Origin: Pseudoxanthomonas helianthi
GTDB lineage: Bacteria; Pseudomonadota; Gammaproteobacteria; Xanthomonadales; Xanthomonadaceae
Assembly (NCBI RefSeq): GCF_017939625.1
Contig: NZ_JAGKTC010000001.1
Span: 652,519-716,518 of the forward strand
Reading direction: 5' to 3'
Length of the DNA stretch: 64,000 bases
A model generated the notes under the pieces. The model saw only the letters and a program-made list of their open reading frames with translations. It was not told where the DNA came from and did no database searches. Positions 52,163-62,203 of this stretch are shown here, in pieces (position 1 is the first letter of the stretch; every line of letters begins with the position of its first letter). The translations under genes were made by a program, and so were the position numbers.

Positions 52163-54997
52163 TCAGAACTCCAGGCGGGCCTTGACCCACAGGTAGCGGC
52201 CCATCGTGTCGTAGGTGCTGGCATCGGTATTCGCGGCGCTGGAGGTCCAGCCGTAGAACACCGGCGGCTTGCGGTCGAACACGTTGTTGATGCCACCGGA
52301 GAGATTCAGGTGCAGGCTTTCGATCTTCCGGCCCACCGAGAGGTCGTGATAGACGACCGAGCCGACGTCGAAGTACACGCAGGATCCGTCGGCCGCGGTG
52401 TTGTCGCAATACCCTTCAAAGGGGCTGCTGGTGGTCGTGGTGCCGATATAGCGGGAATTCCACGACGCATGCCAGGGGCCGCGGTCCCAGCCCAGGTTGA
52501 CCGAACCGCGCCAGCGCGGCAGGTTGCCCTGGCTGGACGACTCGCCGACGTAGTTGTGGTCGATGCCGGCGATGCGGTATTGCTGCATGAAGGTGGCGTC
52601 CAGGCCCAGGCGGAAGTCGCCGTAACGCGTTTCCGCGAGCTTGTAGCGCAAGCCCACGTCCATGCCGCGCACGTCGACCTTGCCGGTATTGATCGCATAG
52701 GGCACCGAGATGGTGACGAGCTGGCCGTTCGCATCGCGCTCGATCAATCCGCAGAATGCGTTGTCGCCGGCATAGCACTTGTCCAGCACTTCGGCATACC
52801 AGGTGCCGTTGATCATGTCTTCCAGTTCGACCTTCCACCAGTCCATGTTGACGGACAGGCCTTCGGCCCAACCCGGGTCGTAGACGAAACCAACGTCATA
52901 GGAGCGCCCCTTCTCCGGCTGGATGTCGAAGCCGACGTTCGCGGAACCGGAGGTGATCACCGTCACCTGCGAGGTGTTTACGAAGCTGCCGTCGGTGGGG
53001 ACGTTGACGCACGCCGCGGGATTGCCGCCGCCGGTGTAGCCGGCGCAGGGATCGTAGTATTCCTCGGCGGGATCCATGATGCCGTTGTACGGAGAGCCGT
53101 ACAGATCGCCGAGTGCCGGCGCCCGGAACACTTCCGACGCCGTCGCGCGTACCAGCAGGTTGGAGATGGGCCGCCATTCGATGGCGACCTTGCTGTTGGT
53201 GGTGCTGCCCCAGGCGTTGTACTTCGAGTAGCGGGAGCCGATGTTGAGGTTCAACGTATCGGCCATCGGCGCGCCCTTGAGCAGCGGGATCAGGAATTCC
53301 GCATAGGCTTCCTTGACCAACTCTTCGCGACCCTGGTTGAGGATGCAGCCGTCGTTGTAATCGCAACTGCCGAACTCGTCCGCGGCCGCGACCGTGCTGG
53401 TCGTGCCCTGGCTGAAGTCGTTCCTGCGGTACACCAGGCCGAAGGCGGCTTGCACGTCGCCCGCGGGCAAGGCGAAGAGATTGCCGTTGACGCTCGCCTC
53501 GGCGAACTTCATCGTGCTGTTGTCCAGCAGGTCCACCGGCATCTGCGTGGCCCGGATCGCGGCGATCGTCGCCGGATCTTCCGGATTGAACACGTTGATC
53601 GGCGTGCAGTTGGCGATGACGTTGCCGGGCGTGCCGCAGCGGAGCGTCCCGGTTTCGTCCATGAAGGAGGCACCCGCGGCGTTGTTGAGCGCGGAAGTCA
53701 CCGAGAAGCCCGTGCGCACGAGGGTGTCCTTGTACTTGGCATAACCGGCGCTGGCCTCCCATTGCCACGACGTGTCCGGCACCATGCCGCGCAGGCCGCC
53801 GACGATGTTGGTCTGGTACATCTCCGACTTGTAGACACGGGTATTGGCGCCGATCGAGCGCATGTTGTAGCTGACCAGGTCGTCGCCGAACGGGTTGTAG
53901 TAGTTCTGTGCGGCGTTGGGGATGTACAGGCCATACGCGGTCAGCTGCGAGGTGGTCTTGCTGCTGGCCCAGAAGGCGTCCAGGTAGCCCTGCACGTTCG
54001 GGGTGAAGTCGAAGGTCGCATGCGCGGCGAAATTGGTGCGCTCGACCGGGGTGATCAGGTACTGGCCGTAATAGCTGTTGTAGCCGTCGACGCCGGAGAC
54101 GAACTCGTGGAAATCGTCGGCCGTGACCGCGCCGGGCGCCATGTCGGCGTTCGGCGCCCAGACGCTGCCATCGGAGAGCCTGGCGGTGGTACCGGTGCCG
54201 CGCATTTCCGCGACCTGGCCATTCACGTATTGCAGGCGCTTCCTGGCGTAGCTGCGATCGGAGTCGTACAGCGCGTTCATGGAACTGTGGGTCAGGCCTA
54301 GGATCAAGCTTCCGCGGTCCCAGCTCTTGCCCCACTCCACGCCCATGGTGCGGCGGTTGCCGTCGCCGTGACTGCTGGCGCCGTAGTCGGCGGTCACCGC
54401 GAAGCCGTCGTACTTGTCCTTGAGGATGATGTTGACCACGCCCGCGATCGCGTCCGAACCGTAGACGGACGACGCACCGTCTGTAAGCACGTCGATCCGC
54501 TCCACCATTGCCGCCGGCAACGCGTTCACGTCGACGCCAGGCGCAGCACTGACGCTGCTGGCCGGGCCGGCCATGCGATGACCGTTGACCAGCACCAGGG
54601 TGCGTTGCGGACCGAGGTTGCGCAGCGAAACCAGCGCGCGGCCATGGCTGAAGCCGGAGTTCATCGCGACGTTGGGCATGAAACCCGCCATCGCGGGCAG
54701 GTCCTGCAACAGATCGCCGATGGTGGACTTGCCGCTGTCTTCGATCTGCTGCCGGTCGATCGTGATCACCGGGCTGGCGGTTTCGGCATCGACGCGGCGG
54801 ATGTGGGAGCCGGTCACGGTGACGGCATTGAGCGTGGTCGCTTGCTTGTCGCTTTCGTCGGCGCCAGAAGCAGTCTCCTGTGCCAGCGCCGGCACGCTCG
54901 CAACCGCCAGGGAAATGGCCAGGGCCAGTGGCCGCAGCGTGGTTTTCGCGTAACGCGCCGCGACGGCAGGGGCACGGCAGGTGAGGCTGGCTTGCAT
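52163..54997 (-). CDS. TonB-dependent receptor (third)
   Basis: The 944-residue receptor starts at 54997 with AGAGGA upstream. The signal peptide ends SVPALAQET. The TonB-box region is TTLNAVTVTGSHIRRV. The plug has ITIDRQQIEDSGKSTIGDLL, RTLVLVNGHRMAG and VERIDVLTDGASSVYGSDAI, the pattern of the smaller-substrate TBDR class often annotated as colicin I receptor-like, widespread in Xanthomonadaceae and Sphingomonads. The barrel ends MGRYLWVKARLEF. It differs clearly from the other two receptors in the window, so a different ligand is expected. It heads the unit containing the giant enzyme, GH43 and zincin. Confidence 0.94.
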   Translation of the reverse strand: MQASLTCRAPAVAARYAKTTLRPLALAISLAVASVPALAQETASGADESDKQATTLNAVTVTGSHIRRVDAETASPVITIDRQQIEDSGKSTIGDLLQDLPAMAGFMPNVAMNSGFSHGRALVSLRNLGPQRTLVLVNGHRMAGPASSVSAAPGVDVNALPAAMVERIDVLTDGASSVYGSDAIAGVVNIILKDKYDGFAVTADYGASSHGDGNRRTMGVEWGKSWDRGSLILGLTHSSMNALYDSDRSYARKRLQYVNGQVAEMRGTGTTARLSDGSVWAPNADMAPGAVTADDFHEFVSGVDGYNSYYGQYLITPVERTNFAAHATFDFTPNVQGYLDAFWASSKTTSQLTAYGLYIPNAAQNYYNPFGDDLVSYNMRSIGANTRVYKSEMYQTNIVGGLRGMVPDTSWQWEASAGYAKYKDTLVRTGFSVTSALNNAAGASFMDETGTLRCGTPGNVIANCTPINVFNPEDPATIAAIRATQMPVDLLDNSTMKFAEASVNGNLFALPAGDVQAAFGLVYRRNDFSQGTTSTVAAADEFGSCDYNDGCILNQGREELVKEAYAEFLIPLLKGAPMADTLNLNIGSRYSKYNAWGSTTNSKVAIEWRPISNLLVRATASEVFRAPALGDLYGSPYNGIMDPAEEYYDPCAGYTGGGNPAACVNVPTDGSFVNTSQVTVITSGSANVGFDIQPEKGRSYDVGFVYDPGWAEGLSVNMDWWKVELEDMINGTWYAEVLDKCYAGDNAFCGLIERDANGQLVTISVPYAINTGKVDVRGMDVGLRYKLAETRYGDFRLGLDATFMQQYRIAGIDHNYVGESSSQGNLPRWRGSVNLGWDRGPWHASWNSRYIGTTTTSSPFEGYCDNTAADGSCVYFDVGSVVYHDLSVGRKIESLHLNLSGGINNVFDRKPPVFYGWTSSAANTDASTYDTMGRYLWVKARLEF

Positions 54998-55252
54998 CGG
55001 GAATCCTCTTGGATTTTCTGGCTGGCAATTGGAGTGTCGTAGCGACGGCGATCGCCCTGTCGGCGCGCTAGGTCGAGAATCGGACGCTTCCACCTTGCGT
55101 CACGAAATCATCTTGACGGCGTCATCTTCTTGATCTACGTCGCATGCCGTCTAGACGCAATTGACGAGGCGGAATGCAGATATCCGCAATATGCTGAGCA
55201 ATTTACAAAAGGCGCGATGCCGCGCTATCGCATCGATATCGATTCGAATAAG

Positions 55253-57619
55253 TCAGCCATAGAAAGCTTGTATACGTACGCGCGATCCGGGCGCGGCATC
55301 GACGCGGACGCGATCCTCATGCGGACCTTCGATTCCCGCTTCCCGACCGTCGACGACCACTTTGCGCAACGCCTTTCCCGCCGGCACGCGCAGCGTCAAC
55401 CACGTGTGCCCGGGAGCACGCGTCGGCAGCGTCAGATGGCCATCGATCCGCTGTTCGTCAGGCTTGCACTGCAATTCCAGGCTGACGCGACCCCAGGGCG
55501 TGGGCAGGCCTTCGGCGGCGATCGGCGTTCCGCGGGCGAGCCAATCGCGCGGCACTGCGCGCGCGATGAACAATTCGTCGCCCTGATCGAAGACGAGCAT
55601 CCAGCGCAACAGCAACGGCACGGTCATTTGCGCCGGCATGCAGAACAGCGGCATGCCGCCGGTGATGCCGGCCACTTCGCCCGCCGTCCAACTGCCGCGC
55701 GTGTGCGCCTGGTAGCGATGCGCATACAGGAACAGCAGGTATTCCTCGATCCTGTCCAGCCGCAGCAACTGCTGCGCATGGCCGTAGGAGATGAAACCGA
55801 GGATGTCGCGCGCTTCCGGCGAAGGTTTCCAGATGTTGGAAACGATGCCGAGCGTGGTGCCTCCGTGCCCGCGCAGGCAATCGATCATCAGGTTGGCCAG
55901 ATCCGCAGGCAGTACATCGGCCTGCAGCAGCTCGACGTAGACGCGATGCGACCACAGCTGCTCGCTCTTGCTGGGATCCTCCTGCGACATCGCCTGGCGA
56001 AAGGTTTCGCGGGTACCGGGCAACGGACCGAGATAGGCCGGGGTCAGGTCGCGGCGCACGTTGGCGCGGATGCTCTGCAACAGGCGTTCGCGCAACTGCC
56101 CGGCCCTTTGCAGCCACCGTTGCGGCAGCGCAGCCTGCGAGGACAGCATGGACCACACCGCGGCTATGTCCTCCCATCCGCGTATCGCCATGGCGCTGTT
56201 GGCGTAATACGGTTTCCACCACAGCGAGGGATCGGGATACAGGCACGCGTCCGATTCGTTCCAGCCATGCAGCAGGCCGTGGCCGCGGTCGCTCTTCGGC
56301 AAGGCGAGGCTGGCGTCGTGCAGGTCGGTCAGGATGCGTGCGGTACCCTCGATCTTGCCGAGGTGCTTGCGCAGCAACGCGACATCGCCGGTGCAGCGCA
56401 GGTAACGCGCCAGCAGCGACAAGGTCAGTCCGAACTGGCCTACTTCGGGGCCGCGCATGTTCACCATGCCGCCGGCATCCATGAACGAGACGAAGTAGTT
56501 GTCCAGCACGGCGGCAGCCTGGTCGAACCGTCCCCATTCCAGGTTGGCATACAGCGAGCTGGTGAAAGTGTCCTGGAAGCCGTCGTATTCGTTGCCGTAG
56601 TAGTCGCGGTCGACCGCGCCGTATTTCGGCTCGACGCCGCCAGGCCGTACCACCAGCTCGCGCGCGAAGGCGTGGCGCGCCATGTCGGCCCAACTCGGGT
56701 CGGGCAAGCGCAACGCCGGGAAATCCGCCAACTTCTGTTCCCAGTAGCCGGCGAAATCGACCAGGCCGGCATAGAACTGTTCCGCACTGGCGCTGCGCCT
56801 TGCGGGCGGGAACTCCGGATAGCTGTGGCCATACACCACCTGGGTGGCCTTGCCGCCTTCCACCAGCATCGCCCGGTGCCAGGTCTGCACCACGAACTTG
56901 TCGCCGGCGTTGACGTCAGCGAATACCAGGATGTCGTACCAGCGGCCTTCGCCCGCCGGAATCGCCTTGTGCACGGCCGGCATCCATCCGCCCAGCAATC
57001 CTTCGCTGCGCCGGGCGACCCATTCGTTCCTGGCCAGTTCGGGGAAATACTGGATGGCACGATATGTGCGCGTGCGTCCGTCGGGAAACACCTGCATGGT
57101 GTCGTTGCCCTCCGCGGTGCCGACGAAGGTCGTCCATGGCAGACGGCCGTTGTAGTCCTTGGCGTCCAGCCGCGAGGCCGGCGGCGGCGCCACGTCGCGC
57201 ACTTCCGCCTCGTCTGGATCGCCGTCGCGCAGCAGGCGATCGGCCAACAGATCGGCTTCGGCCATCGCGACATCGCGCAGCGCCATGCCGAAATACGGCG
57301 GCGAATCGCTGCCCCACGCCGCTTCGGTCCGTTTGCCCAGGACCAGGACGCCCTGGTCGCATCTCAGTTGCAGGTCACCGTCGATGCGGTCGAGGTCTTC
57401 GTGGACGGTCCATTGCCGCCCCGCATGGGTGAATGCACCCATCGGGACCATGTCCGGCGCCTTGGCAGCGCTTGCGGGTTGCAAGCGCGGCATGACCGGT
57501 ATCCGCGCGATGCTGTCAGCCGTGCCGTTTGCCGCTCTCGCCCCGGCGTGTATGCCCGGGGCAGTGGCGGCGACGGCGGTCGCCGCAAGGCTGTTGCGCA
57601 GGAAGTTTCTTCTGTCCAT
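55253..57619 (-). CDS. Tat-exported protein of unknown family, candidate glycosidase
   Basis: The 788-residue protein starts with a twin-arginine signal (MDRRNFLRNSLAATAVAATA). An N-terminal beta-rich part (about 60-270) is followed by a helical domain (about 290-680) with acidic aromatic motifs: YYGNEYDGFQDTFTSSLYAN, DAGGMVNMRGPEVGQFGL, GHGLLHGWNESDACLYPDP and AHTRGSWTAGEVAGITGG. It ends in a small beta-domain (TWLTLRVPAGKALRKVVVDG). The layout resembles (alpha/alpha)6 glycosidases such as GH65/GH94 relatives, but I cannot name a family. It lies in the arabinoside gene run, 55 bp after galM. The ribosome site is weak. Glycosidase function is an inference. Confidence 0.78.
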   Translation of the reverse strand: MDRRNFLRNSLAATAVAATAPGIHAGARAANGTADSIARIPVMPRLQPASAAKAPDMVPMGAFTHAGRQWTVHEDLDRIDGDLQLRCDQGVLVLGKRTEAAWGSDSPPYFGMALRDVAMAEADLLADRLLRDGDPDEAEVRDVAPPPASRLDAKDYNGRLPWTTFVGTAEGNDTMQVFPDGRTRTYRAIQYFPELARNEWVARRSEGLLGGWMPAVHKAIPAGEGRWYDILVFADVNAGDKFVVQTWHRAMLVEGGKATQVVYGHSYPEFPPARRSASAEQFYAGLVDFAGYWEQKLADFPALRLPDPSWADMARHAFARELVVRPGGVEPKYGAVDRDYYGNEYDGFQDTFTSSLYANLEWGRFDQAAAVLDNYFVSFMDAGGMVNMRGPEVGQFGLTLSLLARYLRCTGDVALLRKHLGKIEGTARILTDLHDASLALPKSDRGHGLLHGWNESDACLYPDPSLWWKPYYANSAMAIRGWEDIAAVWSMLSSQAALPQRWLQRAGQLRERLLQSIRANVRRDLTPAYLGPLPGTRETFRQAMSQEDPSKSEQLWSHRVYVELLQADVLPADLANLMIDCLRGHGGTTLGIVSNIWKPSPEARDILGFISYGHAQQLLRLDRIEEYLLFLYAHRYQAHTRGSWTAGEVAGITGGMPLFCMPAQMTVPLLLRWMLVFDQGDELFIARAVPRDWLARGTPIAAEGLPTPWGRVSLELQCKPDEQRIDGHLTLPTRAPGHTWLTLRVPAGKALRKVVVDGREAGIEGPHEDRVRVDAAPGSRVRIQAFYG

Positions 57620-57674
57620 GGGGGTTATCCAACGGCGTGGGGATGGCGACGGGCGACGTACCGGCATGCGTGGG

Positions 57675-58748
57675 TCATGGCGCGAGCCCTTCCGGTGCGC
57701 AGCGATTCAGCGCGGCGATCGCGTCGTTCCAATCCGAATGCGGCGGAACCGCAGCGAAGCAGTAACGGATGCGTCGGCGATAGGTTTCGCCCGGCTGCAG
57801 GATCGCGCCGGGAAATTCCAGTCGGTTCGGGGCATCGGGAAAACCCTGCGGCTCCAGGCAGACTCCACGCCCGAGATGGGGGTGGCGCGCATCCAAGCCC
57901 TGCCCTTCGTAGAACTGGACGGCCGGCGCGTCGGAAACGATCCGCATCGCCACGCCGCTGTGCGGCGAGTACAGTTCGGCCACGCAGTCGGCATCGTTGG
58001 CCAGGACCAGGCAATGGTCGTAGCCTCGCCCGCGCACGATCTGCTCATGCGGCGGGCGGGCGTTCCGTTCGATCATCGCGGGTTGGCGGAAATCGAAAGG
58101 CGTCGCGGCAACGGAAGCGATCTCGCCGGTCGGTATCAGCTCACGATCCACCGGCAGATAACGGTCGGCCGGCACGCGCAACCATTGCCGCGCCGCGGGC
58201 ACCGCGGCATCGCCGGCGAGATTGAAGTACGGGTGATGGGTCAGGTTGACCGGCGTGGGTGCGTCGGTGGTCGCCGTATACGCAAGCTCGAGGCAATCGC
58301 CATCGAGGCGAAAGCTGGCGGCGACGTCCAGCGTTCCCGGATAACCTTCGTCGCCCGCGGGAGAACGGTGCTCCAGCACCAGCCGGTCCGCCGCACTTTC
58401 CGAAATACGCCAGAGGTGCCGGCCGAAACCCAGATGCCCGCCATGCAGGTGGTTGCGACCTTCGTTCGCACTGAGCAGATGCTCGCGCCCATCCAAGGCG
58501 AAACGCGAGCGGGCGATGCGGTTGCCGAAGCGGCCGACCAGGATGCCCAGGTAGTCCTCGTTCGGCTGGTACGCCGCAAGGTCGGCATGGCCCAGCACGA
58601 CCGACACGCGTCCCGTAGGGCCCGGCACGCTGAGTTGGCGCAAGACGCCGCCGTAGCTCAATATCTCGGCTTGCAGGCCCGACGCGCCGCCCAGCGCGAT
58701 GGCGTGGACGCTGCGTCCGTCGTCCAGGCGGCCGAACTCACGCAACAT
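57675..58748 (-). CDS. galM: Aldose 1-epimerase (mutarotase)
   Basis: The 357-residue enzyme interconverts alpha- and beta-anomers of free sugars. Typical GalM features are ILSYGGVLRQLSVPG near the N-terminus, GRFGNRIARSRFALDG, NEGRNHLHGG, the catalytic-His segment LTHHPYFNLAG, YDHCLVLAND, and the C-terminal QFYEGQGLD. It lacks a signal peptide, so it acts in the cytoplasm. The start at 58748 overlaps the end of the arabinofuranosidase gene by 11 bp, which indicates co-translation. It probably processes the sugar released by that enzyme, for example L-arabinose or galactose. Confidence 0.92.
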   Translation of the reverse strand: MLREFGRLDDGRSVHAIALGGASGLQAEILSYGGVLRQLSVPGPTGRVSVVLGHADLAAYQPNEDYLGILVGRFGNRIARSRFALDGREHLLSANEGRNHLHGGHLGFGRHLWRISESAADRLVLEHRSPAGDEGYPGTLDVAASFRLDGDCLELAYTATTDAPTPVNLTHHPYFNLAGDAAVPAARQWLRVPADRYLPVDRELIPTGEIASVAATPFDFRQPAMIERNARPPHEQIVRGRGYDHCLVLANDADCVAELYSPHSGVAMRIVSDAPAVQFYEGQGLDARHPHLGRGVCLEPQGFPDAPNRLEFPGAILQPGETYRRRIRYCFAAVPPHSDWNDAIAALNRCAPEGLAP

Positions 58749-60714
58749 GGCGTGCGCCGGAGCCTGCGGCATCCACCCAGACCCGCATCTCGCCTTCGCC
58801 GCGATTGGCCCAGCAGAAATACGGCACGAACAGCAGCGGCTGGCGCTGCACGGCCGCCTCGGGCGCATCGTAGCGATACAGACCGCCCGCCGTATCCGGC
58901 GCGACGCGCAGGCCTTCGCTGCGGATCAATGTCTTCCCCGCCAATACGCCGTTGCCTTCCTGCAATTCGAACCCGGCATTCGCCGGCAACGCGAGCTGGT
59001 GCAGGTCGGTGCCGTTGTCGGCCTGCTCCAGGCAATAGACCAGTGGGCCGCGCTGCAGGGCCACCTTGCCTGCCGCATGGCGCAACGAAGGGTGCGCGCC
59101 AATCCGGAGCACCGGCATCGGCAAATCCAGCGCGATCCGGTCGCCCGGTCGCCATTCGCGTTGCAGGTGGACGTAGCCCTTCCTCGGCACCGCTTCCACG
59201 CTTTCGCCATTGATGGCCAGTCGCGGTCGTGCGCACCAGTCGGGAATGCGCACGGCCAGCGTCGTGGCGAACGGCGCATCCGCGAGGATTTCCAGTTCGA
59301 CCCGCTCCTGCCACGGATAGTCGCCATGCTGGCGCAGCGTGAAGCGCGCGCCGTCGCGCCGGATTTCGGCGTCGCTGCCGACATAGAGGTTCACGTACAG
59401 CGCATCGTCGCGCTGCGTGTATACGTACGCGCCCAGCGAGGCCAGGAGGCGGGCAATGTTCGGCGGACAGCAGGCGCAGGTGAACCAGCGCTGGCGTACC
59501 GGCTTGACGTGGTCGTACACGTGGTTGCCGCCCATGATCGAGGGTACCGTCTGCAGCGGGTTGACGTAGAAGAAACGGGTTCCATCCAGCGACATGCCGG
59601 CCAGGACCGTGTTGTACAGTGCGCGCTCCATCACGTCGGCGAAGCGGGCATCGCCTTCCAACTGCAGCATGCGGCTGGCGTACATCATCAGGCCGATGGA
59701 GGCGCAGCTTTCCGCATAGGCGCTGTCGTTGGGAAGATCGTAGGCGCTGGTGAAAGACTCGCCCCAGCCTTGCGCGCCGATGCCGCCGGTGATGTACATC
59801 TGCCGTTCGACCATGTCGTCCCACAGGCGCAGGCAGGCTTGGCGCTTGGTTTCGTCGCCGCTGAGGCGGGCCAGGTGGGCGACGCCAGCCATCAGGTAGA
59901 CGAAGCGCACCGCATGCCCGGTCGCCGTGCGCTGTTCGACGATCGGCGCATGCGCCTGGCTGTAGGCCTTGTCGCGCACCATCCAGTCGCGACCGTGGCT
60001 GTCCCAGTACGAGGTGCGCCCGCGCTTCTCGAACTCGACGTCGTAATAATGCGGCTGGGTGCCGCGCTGCTCGACGAAGAAGCGCGCCAGTTCGAGATAA
60101 CGCGACTCGCCGGTGGCTTCATGCAGACGCAACAGGGCCAGTTCGACCTCTGGATGCCCCGGATAGCCGCGCAACTGGCCGGGCCCCGGGCCGAACACGC
60201 CATCGATGTGGTCGGCGAAACGGCAGCACACATCCAGTAATCGGCGCTTCCCCGTCGCCTGGAAGTAGGCCACGCCGGCTTCGAACAGATGGCCGGCGCA
60301 ATACAGCTCGTGGCACTCGGCCAGGTTGCTCCAGCGTTCCTGCGGCGCCTTGAGGGCGAAATAGGTATTGAGGTAACCGTCCGGTTGTTGCGCGGCGGCA
60401 AGCACCTCGATCACTTCGTCCGCGGCGCGTTCCAGTTCGGTATCGGCCTGCTGGCACAGCAGGTAGGCGACGGCCTCCAGCCATTTGGCCACGTCGCTGT
60501 CCTGGAAGATCATCCCGAAGAAATCGCCCTGCTCCAGTCCCGCGGCGATGCGGAAGTTGGCGATGGCGTGGCTGGGTTCGGCATCGGGGATGCGGTCGTT
60601 CAGGGCCTGCCACTGATAGGGCACCACCACGTCGCGGACCAGCGCCTGGTACTGCGCCCAGAACGGCGAGGTGATGCGGATGCGGTGGAGGTCGAGGTCT
60701 TGCGTGTCGGACAT
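58738..60714 (-). CDS. GH127 beta-L-arabinofuranosidase (HypBA1-like)
   Basis: The 658-residue protein has no signal peptide and is probably cytoplasmic. It matches the Bifidobacterium HypBA1 pattern closely: the N-terminal PFWAQYQALVRDVVVPYQW, AESCASIG with Glu335 and Cys337, and TCACCPPNIARLLASLG with Cys415 and Cys416. In HypBA1 the equivalents Glu338, Cys340, Cys417 and Cys418 hold zinc, and Cys417 is the nucleophile. It should release L-arabinose from beta-1,2-linked arabinooligosaccharides such as those on hydroxyproline-rich glycoproteins. It is followed by galM and preceded by the GPH symporter, which would bring in the oligosaccharide. Confidence 0.94.
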   Translation of the reverse strand: MSDTQDLDLHRIRITSPFWAQYQALVRDVVVPYQWQALNDRIPDAEPSHAIANFRIAAGLEQGDFFGMIFQDSDVAKWLEAVAYLLCQQADTELERAADEVIEVLAAAQQPDGYLNTYFALKAPQERWSNLAECHELYCAGHLFEAGVAYFQATGKRRLLDVCCRFADHIDGVFGPGPGQLRGYPGHPEVELALLRLHEATGESRYLELARFFVEQRGTQPHYYDVEFEKRGRTSYWDSHGRDWMVRDKAYSQAHAPIVEQRTATGHAVRFVYLMAGVAHLARLSGDETKRQACLRLWDDMVERQMYITGGIGAQGWGESFTSAYDLPNDSAYAESCASIGLMMYASRMLQLEGDARFADVMERALYNTVLAGMSLDGTRFFYVNPLQTVPSIMGGNHVYDHVKPVRQRWFTCACCPPNIARLLASLGAYVYTQRDDALYVNLYVGSDAEIRRDGARFTLRQHGDYPWQERVELEILADAPFATTLAVRIPDWCARPRLAINGESVEAVPRKGYVHLQREWRPGDRIALDLPMPVLRIGAHPSLRHAAGKVALQRGPLVYCLEQADNGTDLHQLALPANAGFELQEGNGVLAGKTLIRSEGLRVAPDTAGGLYRYDAPEAAVQRQPLLFVPYFCWANRGEGEMRVWVDAAGSGARHVA

Positions 60715-60738
60715 TGCGGATCGGTCCAGGGGAGAAGT

Positions 60739-62136
60739 TCAGGCGCTACGTTGTTCCAGATCGCGTTCGATGCGGCGCATCGTGGCGTCGTCGAGCCGGC
60801 AATAGCCCAGCACGAACGCCAGCAGCAGGTGGATCGCCGCCGGAATCAAGGTCTGCATCGCGGTGATGCCGGCGATCGAAGTGGCGGTCTGCGCCACGCC
60901 GGCCCGGTAGCGGACCAGGTAGAGCACCAGCGCGATGATGCCGGCGCCGGCGGCCCACGCCAGTTTGATGAACACCAGGTTGAACGCGAAGTTCATGCCC
61001 GACGAGCGCACGCCGGTCTTCCATTGGCCGTAGTCGTCGGCGAAGGCCATCACCGAGAAGTGCAGCGGCAGGCATAGTCCCAGCACCACGCCGCTGCACA
61101 GCATGACCAGCAGCCATGCGGCCTGCCATTGCGTGCCGCCCGGAATGAACCACATCAGCACCGACAACCCGGCCATCACCAGGTTCACGTTGCGGTACAA
61201 GCGCACGGTGTCCATGCGCCGGGCCAAGGGATTGACCAGCACCGCACCGAGTATGGCCGCGACGGCGATGACGCCGAAGAACAGCGAAGAGTATCCGGCC
61301 CCGCCCTGCAGCACGTAGGTGATGAAATACATGTACCCGCCGCCGCGCAGGTTGAGGATGGTAATCAGCAGGAACGACATCACCAGCATCAGCTGCAACT
61401 GGTCGTTGCGGCGCACCGCCTCCAGCAGCCGCCGCGGCGAGAACGCCTCCACCTGGGGCGCAATGCGTTCGCGGACCCAGAAGAAGCAGCACAGCAGCAT
61501 CGCGACGGCGACCGCGCACATCGCCATCACCGACAATTGGTAGCCACGCGCGGGGCCCTGTCCACCGTCCCAGGCCTTGACCAGCCAGGGCAGCGACATC
61601 GACACCAGCAGCGCGGCCGCGCCGCACAGGGCGAACCGCCACGACTGGCACGACACCACTTCCTGCCGAGACACCGTCATCGCATTGATCAGCGCGCAGT
61701 ACGGCACGTTGATCGCGGTGTAGCCCAGCGACAGCAACAGGTACGTGGCGCAGGCCCAGACGATCCGCGCGTCCCCATGCCATGGCGGCACCGTGAAGGC
61801 CAGCACCACGACGACGCCCAGCGGCACCGATACCCACAACTGCCAGGGCCGGTAGCGTCCCCAGCGACTGCGCGTATGGTCCGCGATCATCCCCATGACC
61901 GGATCGACCAGCGCGTCGAACACCCGGACCACCAGGAACATCAAGCCGACCGTCGCCGGCGAAATGCCGTATACGTCGGTGTAGAAGAAGTTCAGGAAGT
62001 TCATCGTGAGCACGATGATGACGTTGCCGCCGGCGTCGCCCAGGCCGTATCCGATCTTCTCGCGCAGGGCCAGGCGCTGCATGGAGCCCACCCTTGCGCT
62101 GGCCACGGGTGGGCTTGCGGCTGTTTCCACGGTCAC
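60739..62136 (-). CDS. GPH-family sugar/cation symporter
   Basis: The 465-residue membrane protein has 12 predicted helices and the glycoside-pentoside-hexuronide:cation symporter signatures: [18 protein letters not shown] at the start, [20 protein letters not shown] (helix 2 and loop) and [16 protein letters not shown]. These proteins carry glycosides or pentosides coupled to Na+ or H+. The start is a GTG at 62136 with GGAGA upstream. An internal ATG at 62082 would also begin near the family start. It lies 24 bp before the GH127 gene, so arabinooligosaccharides are probable cargo. Confidence 0.92.
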   Translation of the reverse strand: MTVETAASPPVASARVGSMQRLALREKIGYGLGDAGGNVIIVLTMNFLNFFYTDVYGISPATVGLMFLVVRVFDALVDPVMGMIADHTRSRWGRYRPWQLWVSVPLGVVVVLAFTVPPWHGDARIVWACATYLLLSLGYTAINVPYCALINAMTVSRQEVVSCQSWRFALCGAAALLVSMSLPWLVKAWDGGQGPARGYQLSVMAMCAVAVAMLLCCFFWVRERIAPQVEAFSPRRLLEAVRRNDQLQLMLVMSFLLITILNLRGGGYMYFITYVLQGGAGYSSLFFGVIAVAAILGAVLVNPLARRMDTVRLYRNVNLVMAGLSVLMWFIPGGTQWQAAWLLVMLCSGVVLGLCLPLHFSVMAFADDYGQWKTGVRSSGMNFAFNLVFIKLAWAAGAGIIALVLYLVRYRAGVAQTATSIAGITAMQTLIPAAIHLLLAFVLGYCRLDDATMRRIERDLEQRSA

Positions 62137-62203
62137 GGGCCTTCTCCTACGGATCCAGCGGCTTGCGCGCTGCTCGACAAGCAGGCCATCTGCGCGCGCG
62201 GCG

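Noticed and set aside
54998-55252. Possible promoter elements and small palindromes (CGTCTAGACG, ATCGATATCGAT) upstream of the third receptor
   Set aside because: The palindromes are short and no -35/-10 pair or known operator was convincing. The xyl-box is absent.
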